Source of the DNA: an uncultured Eubacteriales bacterium
GTDB lineage: Bacteria; Bacillota; Clostridia; Oscillospirales; Acutalibacteraceae
DNA: 13,413 bases
Direction: 5' to 3'
Assembly (NCBI GenBank): GCA_900317795.1
Contig: ONIF01000020.1
Location: 1 to 13,413, forward strand
Shown: positions 6,811-12,783 of the stretch, one piece after another
Numbering within the stretch: position 1 is the first letter of the stretch
Layout: each line of letters starts with the position of its first letter
Made by a program: the position numbers and the translations under genes
The notes under the pieces: model-generated
What the model was told of the DNA's origin: nothing
Seen by the model: the letters and a program-made list of their open reading frames with translations, nothing else
The model's database searches: none

Positions 6811-8622
6811 TTATTCAACGTCTTTGTAGTCGGCATCATAAACACCGTTGTCACCCTGGGGAGCCTGCTGCTGAGCGGCACCCTGTGCGGCAGCGTCCTG
6901 ATAGAGCTTTTCGGATACGGAATACATTTTCTTCTGAAGGTCGTCTTTTGCAGACTGTATCATATCCATGTTATTCTGTGCAAGAGCGGATTTAACGCTT
7001 GCCACTTTCTGCTGAAGTTCGTCTTTGTCGGCAGCGGAAATATGCTCACCGTTTTCGGAAATGAGTTTTTCAACGGCATAAACGAGGTTTTCAGCGTCAT
7101 TTCTTCTGTCAACTTCCTCACGGCGTTTTTTATCCTCTGCCGCATACTGTTCAGCGTCACGAATAGCCTTTTCAATATCATCTTTACTCATGTTTGTATT
7201 GGAAGTAATGGTGATATGCTGTTCTTTGCCTGTACCGAGGTCCTTTGCGGATACGTTTACGATACCGTTGGCATCTATATCAAAAGTAACTTCTATCTGA
7301 GGAACACCACGCATTGCAGGGAGAATGCCGTCAAGCTTGAACAAGCCGAGCTGTTTGTTATCCCTTGCAAACTCACGTTCACCTTGAAGAACGTTTACTT
7401 CAACCTGAGTCTGATTGTCAACAGCGGTTGAGAAAATCTGGCTTTTCTTTGTAGGAATGGTTGTATTTCTTTCAATAATCTTTGTCATAACTCCGCCCTG
7501 GGTTTCAACACCGAGAGAAAGAGGAGTAACGTCAAGGAGCAAAAGACCTTCTTTTTCGCCCGAGAGAACGCCTGCCTGGATACAAGCACCGATTGCTACG
7601 CATTCATCGGGGTTAATGCCCTTAAAGGGTTCTTTGCCTATGAAAGATTTCACAGCGTCCTGTACAGCGGGAATTCTTGAAGAACCGCCTACCATAAGAA
7701 CCTTATCTATTTCGTTGATGGAAAGACCCGAGTCTTTGAGAGCCTGACGAACAGGTCCCATAGTTTTTTCAACGAGGTCTGCTGTAAGTTCATTAAACTT
7801 TGCTCTTGTAAGAGTGTAGTCAAGGTGTTTAGGACCTGTTGCGTCTGCCGTGATGAACGGGATATTGATAGCAGCGGTTGTAATGCCCGAAAGTTCTATT
7901 TTAGCCTTTTCAGCCTCATCTTTCAGACGCTGCATAGCGGTCTTGTCGCCCGAGAGGTCTATGCCTGTATCGTTTTTGAAACTCTGGATAAGCCAGTCAA
8001 TAATTTTCTGGTCGAAGTCGTCACCGCCAAGACGGTTGTTGCCTGCGGTAGCCAAAACTTCCTGCACACCGTCGCCCATTTCAATAATAGATACGTCGAA
8101 AGTACCACCGCCTAAGTCGTAAACCATAACTTTTTGGTCATTCTCTTTATCCACACCGTAGGAAAGTGCGGCAGCGGTAGGCTCGTTGATAATTCTCTTT
8201 ACATCAAGACCTGCAATTCTGCCTGCATCTTTTGTAGCCTGACGCTGAGCGTCCGTAAAGTATGCAGGAACGGTAATAACAGCCTGGGTAACGGTTTCAC
8301 CGAGATAAGCTTCGGCATCTTTTTTCAGCTTGCCGAGAATCATAGCGGAAATTTCCTGAGGGGTATAGTCTTTTCCGTTGATGTTTACTTTGTAGGAAGT
8401 ACCCATTTGTCTTTTGATAGAAGCGATAGTATGATCGGGGTTGGAAACAGCCTGACGCTTTGCGACCTGACCGACAAGTCTTTCACCGTTCTTTGCGAAT
8501 GCAACCACAGAGGGAGTTGTTCTCGAACCCTCGGCATTTGCGATAACAACAGGCTCACCGCCTTCAAATACTGCTACACATGAATTGGTCGTACCCAAGT
8601 CAATACCAATAATCTTTGCCAT
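6811..8622 (-). CDS. dnaK: Chaperone DnaK (Hsp70)
   Basis: ATP-driven chaperone that binds exposed hydrophobic segments of client proteins, with DnaJ and GrpE as partners. The nucleotide-binding domain (about 1-358) shows GIDLGTTNSCVAV (6-18), the phosphate loop YDLGGGTFDVS (168-178) and VGGSSRIP (311-318). The interdomain linker LLLLDVTPLSL (360-370) leads into the substrate-binding beta domain and helical lid. The segment after residue 70 lacks the roughly 24-residue insert of Gram-negative DnaK, the Gram-positive signature. It has 603 residues, a normal to slightly short length. The tail has a Gln/Ala-rich stretch and ends DNGVYDADYKDVE. AIGACIQAGVL (343-353) carries Cys and Ala where AIGAAIQGGVL is more usual. 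The ATG at 8622 follows GGAGGT with eight bases between. It is transcribed from the CIRCE-controlled hrcA promoter and possibly from a second promoter at 8697-8724. Confidence 0.98.
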   Translation of the reverse strand: MAKIIGIDLGTTNSCVAVFEGGEPVVIANAEGSRTTPSVVAFAKNGERLVGQVAKRQAVSNPDHTIASIKRQMGTSYKVNINGKDYTPQEISAMILGKLKKDAEAYLGETVTQAVITVPAYFTDAQRQATKDAGRIAGLDVKRIINEPTAAALSYGVDKENDQKVMVYDLGGGTFDVSIIEMGDGVQEVLATAGNNRLGGDDFDQKIIDWLIQSFKNDTGIDLSGDKTAMQRLKDEAEKAKIELSGITTAAINIPFITADATGPKHLDYTLTRAKFNELTADLVEKTMGPVRQALKDSGLSINEIDKVLMVGGSSRIPAVQDAVKSFIGKEPFKGINPDECVAIGACIQAGVLSGEKEGLLLLDVTPLSLGVETQGGVMTKIIERNTTIPTKKSQIFSTAVDNQTQVEVNVLQGEREFARDNKQLGLFKLDGILPAMRGVPQIEVTFDIDANGIVNVSAKDLGTGKEQHITITSNTNMSKDDIEKAIRDAEQYAAEDKKRREEVDRRNDAENLVYAVEKLISENGEHISAADKDELQQKVASVKSALAQNNMDMIQSAKDDLQKKMYSVSEKLYQDAAAQGAAQQQAPQGDNGVYDADYKDVE

Positions 8623-8644
8623 AATAAATTACCTCCAATTTTTT

Positions 8645-8700
8645 ATAATGCACAATGCACATATAATTCATAATTCATAATGCATAATGCATAATTATTA
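8645..8700 (+). repeat. Heptamer repeat block in the dnaK leader
   Basis: Units ATAATGC, ACAATGC, then after a small slip ATAATTC, ATAATTC, ATAATGC, ATAATGC, ATAATTATT. It has the same 3' boundary (GCATAATTATT) as the blocks near 10.6 and 11.8-11.9 kb. With the opposite-orientation block at 8738-8774 it could form a long AT-rich hairpin in the grpE-dnaK transcript. Confidence 0.7.
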
Positions 8701-8724
8701 TCTTGAAAAATTTCTGACTGTTAA
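8697..8724 (-). promoter_or_regulatory. Internal promoter candidate for dnaK
   Basis: TTAACA (8719-8724), a 16-base spacer and GATAAT (8697-8702), each 5/6 to consensus, on the minus strand. The -10 straddles the edge of the heptamer block, so the repeat supplies part of the signal. The leader (about 70 bases) would consist mainly of repeat. Confidence 0.4.
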
Positions 8725-8737
8725 ATTCCATCATAAT

Positions 8738-8774
8738 GCAAAATTATGAATTATGAATTATGCATTATGAATTA
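8738..8774 (-). repeat. Heptamer repeat block overlapping the grpE 3' end
   Basis: Reverse-orientation units AAATTAT, GAATTAT, GAATTAT, GCATTAT, GAATTA. It runs into the coding region: the grpE stop codon (TAA, 8765-8767) and the last Asn-Ser codons are made of repeat sequence. Confidence 0.7.
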
Positions 8775-9280
8775 GTTATCTGTACCATAGCGTGACGGAT
8801 AATTTTGTCACCTATTTTATAGCCTTTCTGATACACAAGGGAAATGCAGTCATCTTCCAATTCCTTGTCGTCTGTACGGGAAATTGCATTGTGGAGTTCG
8901 GGGTCGAATTTTTCTCCTCTTTCTCCGAAAGACTGCACATTCAGCTTTTCAAAAGCATTGTCAAGCTGTTTTTGTATCATGCCCAGACCTTTTCTGAAAT
9001 CATCTGAAATGTCAACATTTGAAGCCATTGCAAGTGCAAAATTGTCTGCAACAGGCAGGAATGCCTCAACAGTTGCGGCTGTTGCATTCTCGTATGTCGA
9101 AAGCTTCTCCTTTTCGGTACGCTTTCGATAGTTGTCATACTCTGCCGCAAGTCTTAAAAACTGGTCTTTCTGCGTGGCAAGCTCTTTTTTGAGTTTGTCA
9201 GTTTCTGTTTCGGCTTCGGTTTCCGCAGCTTCTTCAGCGGTTTCTTCTGTTTTTATTTCTTCTTCATTAGCCAAATTCAT
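8765..9280 (-). CDS. grpE: Nucleotide exchange factor GrpE
   Basis: Releases ADP from DnaK and so resets the chaperone cycle. Residues 1-30 form a Glu/Thr/Ala-rich acidic tail. Residues about 28-80 are the long dimerisation coiled coil with FLRLAAEYDNYRKRTEKEK (41-59), the GrpE hallmark. The C-terminal beta domain that contacts DnaK has FGERGEKFDPELHNAI (118-133) and the signature VYQKGYKIGDKIIRHAMVQI (149-168). At 171 residues it has a normal length for a Gram-positive GrpE. The ATG at 9280 follows AAAGGAG with a short four-base gap. It sits 21 bases behind hrcA, so the two are almost certainly co-transcribed. Its last two codons and stop lie in a heptamer repeat block, which suggests that the original 3' end was replaced; the conserved core is intact. 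Confidence 0.96.
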   Translation of the reverse strand: MNLANEEEIKTEETAEEAAETEAETETDKLKKELATQKDQFLRLAAEYDNYRKRTEKEKLSTYENATAATVEAFLPVADNFALAMASNVDISDDFRKGLGMIQKQLDNAFEKLNVQSFGERGEKFDPELHNAISRTDDKELEDDCISLVYQKGYKIGDKIIRHAMVQITNS

Positions 9281-9301
9281 TAAACTCCTTTCACCGACAA
9301 T

Positions 9302-10330
9302 TCAGAACCCAAGCATTTCACTTAAAAGTGTTCCTACCGTATCGGCAGCATATTCAAGAGCTGCAATAATTTTCGGATAGTTCATTCTCACAGGTCCAAC
9401 GATTGCCAGAGCACCCGAGCATTCTTCGGAGGCTTTATAATGTGTCACTATAAAGCTTAAATTTGTCAATGCGGGGTTGTGCAGTTCGCTTCCGATAAGC
9501 ACATCATACTTACTGTTTTCGGTTGAAAGCAGTTTTGAAAGTTCGGAGGAGTGTCCGAGAAGTTCCATAACTTTCTTTCCGTCAGCCGAGGCAAGTTCGG
9601 GCATTGTAAATAAATTTGCCTGTCCCTTGATAAAAACGCCTGTTTCTGAGGCATCTTTTGCGGCATCGTGCACCGCTACCAGCATATTCGGCACTATCAT
9701 GGACATTTCACCGAGTGAAACGGCGGTTGTTTGCATAAATGCAGGGGTGACAGCCGTCACAGGCATATTTTCAAGCTTTTCGTTCATCAGCTTTTCAAAC
9801 GTTTCCACAAGCTGTTGAGTGATGAGAAAATCACATCTGAAAAGCCTTGTTTTGACCGAGCCTGTCGAAGTGATAAGCACCGCCATAGCGGTATAACCGC
9901 CTGTCTGCATGAATTTCACACGCTTTATAACGGCTTTTTCACTTGTCGGAGATGCCGCTGCCGCTGCACAGCCCGTTATTCTTGAAAGCACATCTGCCGC
10001 AGTTTCAAGCAGGTTTTCGGGGGTGTTTGCACTCATATAAAGCGTATCGCTCAAAGCGGTTTTCTCTCTTTGACCAAGTTCGGAGGGTTTCATAAGCTTA
10101 TCTATATAAACCCTGTAACCCAGTTCGGTAGGCACTCTGCCCGAGGAAGTGTGAGTCTGCTCCAAAAGACCGAGATTTGCAAGCTCTGCCATATCATTCC
10201 TTACAGTTGCGGATGACACGCTGAAATCCAGCACATCGCACAAAGCCTTTGAACCGACAGGCTCACCGCTTTTTATGTATTCTTCGACAACTGCTTCAAG
10301 AACTTTCATTTTTCTTTGAGTCGGTTCCAT
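9302..10330 (-). CDS. hrcA: Heat-inducible transcription repressor HrcA
   Basis: Represses class I heat-shock genes by binding CIRCE; in the family, GroEL activity keeps it folded, so free chaperone restores repression. The N-terminal winged helix-turn-helix (about 1-75) contains EPVGSKAL (23-30), SSATVRNDM (39-47) and the family motif TSSGRVPTELGYRVYID (61-77). The remainder is the GAF-like domain and dimer region, ending with VGPVRMNYPKIIAALEY. I start at ATG 10330 (342 residues): AGAGGTGG lies five bases upstream. The in-frame GTG at 10339 is inside that ribosome site and is unlikely to be used. It is first in the operon, 19 bases downstream of a perfect CIRCE, so it represses itself. grpE follows after 21 bases. 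Confidence 0.97.
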   Translation of the reverse strand: MEPTQRKMKVLEAVVEEYIKSGEPVGSKALCDVLDFSVSSATVRNDMAELANLGLLEQTHTSSGRVPTELGYRVYIDKLMKPSELGQREKTALSDTLYMSANTPENLLETAADVLSRITGCAAAAASPTSEKAVIKRVKFMQTGGYTAMAVLITSTGSVKTRLFRCDFLITQQLVETFEKLMNEKLENMPVTAVTPAFMQTTAVSLGEMSMIVPNMLVAVHDAAKDASETGVFIKGQANLFTMPELASADGKKVMELLGHSSELSKLLSTENSKYDVLIGSELHNPALTNLSFIVTHYKASEECSGALAIVGPVRMNYPKIIAALEYAADTVGTLLSEMLGF

Positions 10331-10348
10331 TAAAGCCACCTCTTTGCA

Positions 10349-10375
10349 TTAGCACTCTCAACATCAGAGTGCTAA
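10349..10375 (-). promoter_or_regulatory. CIRCE operator (HrcA binding site)
   Basis: A perfect inverted repeat: TTAGCACTC (10349-10357), nine spacer bases, GAGTGCTAA (10367-10375). This equals the classical CIRCE consensus. It overlaps the expected transcription start and lies directly before hrcA, the standard arrangement for HrcA autoregulation. No second copy was seen in the window. Confidence 0.98.
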
Positions 10376-10384
10376 TCTATTTAT

Positions 10385-10413
10385 AGAGTAACATTATTCA
10401 ACAGAAATGTCAA
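10385..10413 (-). promoter_or_regulatory. Promoter of the hrcA operon
   Basis: A perfect TTGACA (10408-10413) on the minus strand, 17 bases, then TACTCT (10385-10390), only 3/6 but preceded by TGT as an extended -10. The predicted start near 10378 abuts the CIRCE element, so HrcA bound there would block initiation. Confidence 0.7.
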
Positions 10414-10521
10414 GTATTTTTTTATAAAAAAAATCGTCTTACACCATATTTTACAAAAAAATAGTTGAAATTATTCTACTCTGCCTTTGAAAATATATGT
10501 TATCATATAAATACACTCTTA

Positions 10522-10571
10522 AAAAAACGTTTGTGCGGTTTCATACCCCCTAAACTGCACAAACGTTTTTT
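10522..10571. terminator. Bidirectional hairpin between divergent promoters
   Basis: A 20-bp stem with one G-T pair (10522-10541 with 10552-10571) and a 10-base loop, CATACCCCCT. It has A6 on the left and T6 on the right, so it is a strong terminator in either direction. No gene visibly ends here. It may insulate the divergent hrcA and 10815 transcription units, or be the tail of a very short plus-strand RNA started near 10513. Confidence 0.7.
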
Positions 10572-10606
10572 AATTCATAATGCACAATTCATAATGCATA
10601 ATTATT
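10571..10606 (+). repeat. Heptamer repeat block after the 10.5 kb hairpin
   Basis: Units TAATTC, ATAATGC, ACAATTC, ATAATGC, ATAATTATT. It begins at the last T of the hairpin tail and ends with the shared boundary GCATAATTATT. Confidence 0.7.
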
Positions 10607-10642
10607 TTATGAAATTTTGCTTTATTTGAGCGGAAAGTGCTG

Positions 10643-10671
10643 TTGACAGGGAGAAAGTTTGTATATATAAT
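10643..10671 (+). promoter_or_regulatory. Consensus sigma-A promoter for the zinc-ribbon membrane protein
   Basis: TTGACA (10643-10648), exactly 17 bases, TATAAT (10666-10671): 12 of 12 consensus bases. The predicted start near 10678 gives a leader of about 137 bases that contains the palindrome at 10726-10788. No operator was recognised. Confidence 0.88.
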
Positions 10672-10725
10672 GGTACTGTTGAAAAAATGATAATTTATAG
10701 TAAACGACAAAATAAATTGTCCTAT

Positions 10726-10788
10726 GTCATTCCGAGCGAAGCGAGGAATCTTTGAAAGATTCTTCGTCACTTCGTTCCTCAGAATGAC
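10726..10788. repeat. Dispersed-type palindromic element (63 bases)
   Basis: Starts GTCATTCCGAG and ends CAGAATGAC, its near-exact complement, with imperfect inner arms around CGAAGCGAGGAATCTTT and AAGATTCTTCG. Elements of this look (CATTCCGAGCGAAGCGAGGAATC) are familiar as high-copy intergenic palindromes in many bacterial genomes. It is transcribed in the leader of the 10815 gene and ends 26 bases before its ATG, so it could affect message folding. Confidence 0.7.
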
Positions 10789-10814
10789 AAAAGGAATTAC
10801 AAGAGGTAGAAAGT

Positions 10815-11777
10815 ATGGCATTTGTGGAAGTAATATGCAAGAACTGCGGAGGTAAAATCATACTTGATGACAAGCTGAAATCGGGTGTATGTGAGTACTG
10901 CAAAACGACGTTTGTAAGAGAAGAACAGAATATCACCAATCACTTTCACAACAATACAACAGTTGTGTATAATACGGACAGTACCATTGAAGAAAAGCTG
11001 AAAAGTGCAGATGTGCATTTGAATAAACTGAATAATTATGAAAATGCGAAAGAAATATATGAGTATGTCATAAAGAATAAAGCTGACGATTATCGTGGCT
11101 GGTGGGGAATGGCACTTGTCCTCAGCCGTAAACTGACATATATCGAATGTGATGCAGATAGGTTTGCCGAAATTAAGGGATATGCGGAAAATGCGATGAA
11201 AGTTGCAGACGGAGAGCATAAAAAAGAAATATCTGCTTTATGGAACGATTACAGCCGAAAATTTGAAGAACATAAGGAAAAAGAACGCATTGAAAGGCAA
11301 GAAAAAGAAAATATCCGTCTTGCCCTCGAGAAAAAACAGAAAAAAAGCCGTGCCATTCGTAAAAGTATAGGGATAGCGTTGTCGCTTATATGCAATATAG
11401 GCTTGCTGATATGGTATTTCAGTATGGAAGATATATCGGAACTGAATGAAAACGACTGGACAGCACTGTTTATTTTTCTGGGAGTGCTTTTCGGAAATTC
11501 CATACTTACAACGATTTTCGGAAAAATCGGTTCAACTGCAAGCTGTGCAGGCTTGCCCCTCATCGTCAATATTATCACAATCGCAACAACGATTATTAAA
11601 GGCTTTTGGGGAAATGAACATGACATTGTAGTAATTATCATAGGGGCAATTATATTTATAGCAGGCGGATTAGTGGCGGTTGCTGTATGTTCATTCATTC
11701 CTTTGGTTGCCTTTAAAGACAGCTATATTTCCAGTGCGGACACCTATGTTATTTTAGACGAAGAACTTGAAGATTGA
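10815..11777 (+). CDS. Zinc-ribbon, coiled-coil membrane protein of unknown function
   Basis: A 320-residue protein with an N-terminal zinc ribbon: Cys8 and Cys11 in CKNCGG, Cys26 and Cys29 in CEYC. Residues about 57-150 are helical and resemble a TPR-like module (ENAKEIYEYVIKNKADDYRGWW). Residues 150-180 are a highly charged Lys/Glu helix, probably coiled coil. Four hydrophobic segments follow, about 185-202, 216-235, 246-262 and 270-299, then an acidic tail, ILDEELED. The likely topology is a cytoplasmic zinc ribbon and helical part on a small membrane domain. Similar architectures are common in Clostridia without known function; a sensory or assembly role would be a guess. The ATG follows AGAGGT by seven bases. 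It has a 12/12 consensus promoter, stands alone, and ends at a hairpin region shared with the convergent gene. Confidence 0.9.
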   Translation: MAFVEVICKNCGGKIILDDKLKSGVCEYCKTTFVREEQNITNHFHNNTTVVYNTDSTIEEKLKSADVHLNKLNNYENAKEIYEYVIKNKADDYRGWWGMALVLSRKLTYIECDADRFAEIKGYAENAMKVADGEHKKEISALWNDYSRKFEEHKEKERIERQEKENIRLALEKKQKKSRAIRKSIGIALSLICNIGLLIWYFSMEDISELNENDWTALFIFLGVLFGNSILTTIFGKIGSTASCAGLPLIVNIITIATTIIKGFWGNEHDIVVIIIGAIIFIAGGLVAVAVCSFIPLVAFKDSYISSADTYVILDEELED

Positions 11778-11799
11778 AAAAAACAGGCTGTACGCTTTT

Positions 11800-11829
11800 T
11801 TAATTCATAATTCATAATGCATAATTATT
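11800..11829 (+). repeat. Heptamer repeat block, first of two after the zinc-ribbon gene
   Basis: Units TTAATTC, ATAATTC, ATAATGC, ATAATTATT, beginning in the T-run that follows ACAGGCTGTACGC, a copy of the left arm of the terminator at 11912-11959. See the matching finding. Confidence 0.7.
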
Positions 11830-11871
11830 GCAGAAAAGTCCACTTTATTAAAAACAGACTGTATGCTTTTT

Positions 11872-11909
11872 TCAATTCATAATTCATAATGCATAATGCA
11901 TAATTATTG
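11872..11909 (+). repeat. Heptamer repeat block, second of two
   Basis: Units CAATTC, ATAATTC, ATAATGC, ATAATGC, ATAATTATT, again directly after a T-run that follows ACAGACTGTATGC. It has one more ATAATGC unit than its neighbour, showing copy-number drift of the heptamer. Confidence 0.7.
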
Positions 11910-11911
11910 CG

Positions 11912-11959
11912 AAAAAACGGGCTGTATGCTTTTTGATGTGAGCATACAGCCTGTTTTTT
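11912..11959. terminator. Bidirectional terminator between convergent genes
   Basis: A 19-bp stem with one G-T pair: AAAAAACGGGCTGTATGCT (11912-11930) and its complement at 11941-11959, with a 10-base loop. T-runs are built into both arms, so it can stop the plus-strand 10815 transcript and the minus-strand 12621 transcript. Two further copies of the left arm lie upstream. Confidence 0.85.
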
Positions 11960-11970
11960 AAAGGGGTAGT

Positions 11971-12621
11971 TTATGAAAATTTACGTTGCTTTAAAAAGAA
12001 TATCGCCCCTGCACTCAAAATCATTAAAAATACGGCAAACAAATATGTTTCGTTGCAGTCGCTTGTATTCGGGATAATAAGGTCGCCTATCGAGATGATT
12101 TCATAATATACATTCAGATAATAAAGCTTGTCAACAGGTTCTTCATATATATATATATTTTCAAGAGAATCGGGGTTGGGATTTTTTGTATCAAAATAAA
12201 CTTTGAATTTGAGCGACTTTCCAACGACAGCCTCTTTTATAGGCACATTCGACGTACTGTTCCATGTGAGGTCATTTTCGGGCTCATAATTTCCCCAACT
12301 GTCCGTCCATTCACCGTCAAGACGTACTTTGAACTGCAAATATCTTTCGCCTGTCAATTCAAAATCAATACTCCAATCGACAATCATATCTTCCGTAACT
12401 TCATCAACCGTAACAATACCCTCATAAAGTCCGTCACCGTCATCGTCTGTAAGGGGAACATCATCTTTCCAGCCGTTGAAACTTCCCACAACTCCGACCT
12501 TGTGTGACGGAATATCGGACACTTTTGAGATTTCAGCCGATACGCTTACTGCCGACAATGTCCCTACCGTGAACAACACGGCACATACAAGCAGGATTTT
12601 CATAACATTTCTTTTTAACAT
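11971..12621 (-). CDS. Secreted, probably wall-anchored protein with a carbohydrate-binding-like domain
   Basis: A 216-residue precursor. Residues 1-29 are a signal peptide: basic N-end, hydrophobic core, likely cut after AVSVSA. GSFNGW (46-51) followed by DVPLTDDDGDGLYEG (54-68) is the pattern of AMPK-beta/CBM48-like early-set domains that bind starch or glycogen. Residues about 80-165 are beta-rich. The C-end has IPNTSD (183-188), a hydrophobic stretch (about 193-210) and the basic tail KQRKFS: a sortase sorting signal in outline, with IPNTS in place of LPXTG. Start at ATG 12621: GGGAGGT lies just upstream with about eight bases between. The upstream in-frame TTG at 12627 is too close to that site. 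It is convergent with the zinc-ribbon gene. The ligand is unproven; the binding fold is inferred from motif likeness. Confidence 0.85.
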   Translation of the reverse strand: MLKRNVMKILLVCAVLFTVGTLSAVSVSAEISKVSDIPSHKVGVVGSFNGWKDDVPLTDDDGDGLYEGIVTVDEVTEDMIVDWSIDFELTGERYLQFKVRLDGEWTDSWGNYEPENDLTWNSTSNVPIKEAVVGKSLKFKVYFDTKNPNPDSLENIYIYEEPVDKLYYLNVYYEIISIGDLIIPNTSDCNETYLFAVFLMILSAGAIFFLKQRKFS

Positions 12622-12687
12622 CTTCAAGACCTCCCAAAAAATATATCTTTACATATAAAGTACAGTTTTTACTTATTTTGTTACATA

Positions 12688-12696
12688 ATTTTAGCA
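12688..12696 (-). promoter_or_regulatory. Extended -10 candidate for the secreted protein
   Basis: TGCTAAAAT on the minus strand (extended -10, hexamer 5/6) with no good -35. It predicts a start near 12681 and a leader of about 60 bases. The surrounding DNA is very AT-rich, so this may be chance. Confidence 0.3.
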
Positions 12697-12718
12697 AAAA
12701 ATTTATTTTTTATTTTCC

Positions 12719-12747
12719 TTGAAGTGAAAGACATTTTTGTTTATAAT
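12719..12747 (+). promoter_or_regulatory. Sigma-A-type promoter for the hydroxyacid dehydrogenase
   Basis: TTGAAG (12719-12724), 17 bases, a perfect TATAAT (12742-12747). Predicted start near 12754 and a 30-base leader with AAAGGG before the ATG. It diverges from the secreted-protein gene. Confidence 0.75.
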
Positions 12748-12783
12748 AGAGTGTGTGATTTTCTGAAAGAAAGGGCGATAAGA

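Larger units (their letters stand above)
10376..10814. other. 439-base divergent control region without a gene
   Basis: From left to right: the hrcA promoter (10385-10413), about 105 AT-rich bases with only an extended -10 candidate (TGTTATCAT, 10498-10506, plus strand), a long bidirectional hairpin (10522-10571), a heptamer block (10571-10606), a perfect plus-strand promoter (10643-10671) and a transcribed palindrome (10726-10788). The short reading frames in it are repeat-derived and lack ribosome sites. I recognise no riboswitch or tRNA. Confidence 0.75.

Noticed and set aside
10331..10339. GTG start for hrcA at 10339
   Set aside because: The GTG lies within the AGAGGTGG ribosome site that serves ATG 10330, and homologues start near MEPTQRK.
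10726..10788. Insertion sequence end or MITE with target duplication
   Set aside because: I could not find a convincing direct repeat flanking the palindrome, and no transposase is near; it is called only as a dispersed palindrome.
10678..10814. Riboswitch or T-box in the zinc-ribbon gene leader
   Set aside because: Only the dispersed-type palindrome is visible. I saw no T-box sequence, no conserved riboswitch core and no terminator/antiterminator pair.
10570..10821. An 83-codon minus-strand frame in the divergent control region
   Set aside because: Its ends are repeat-derived (the MHYELCIMN-like end from the heptamer block and a NEV-type part from the palindrome), it has no ribosome site, and it crosses the consensus plus-strand promoter.
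1..11909. CRISPR array
   Set aside because: The repeats are 7-bp tandem units in intergenic gaps without regular 30-40 base unique spacers, and no cas gene is present.
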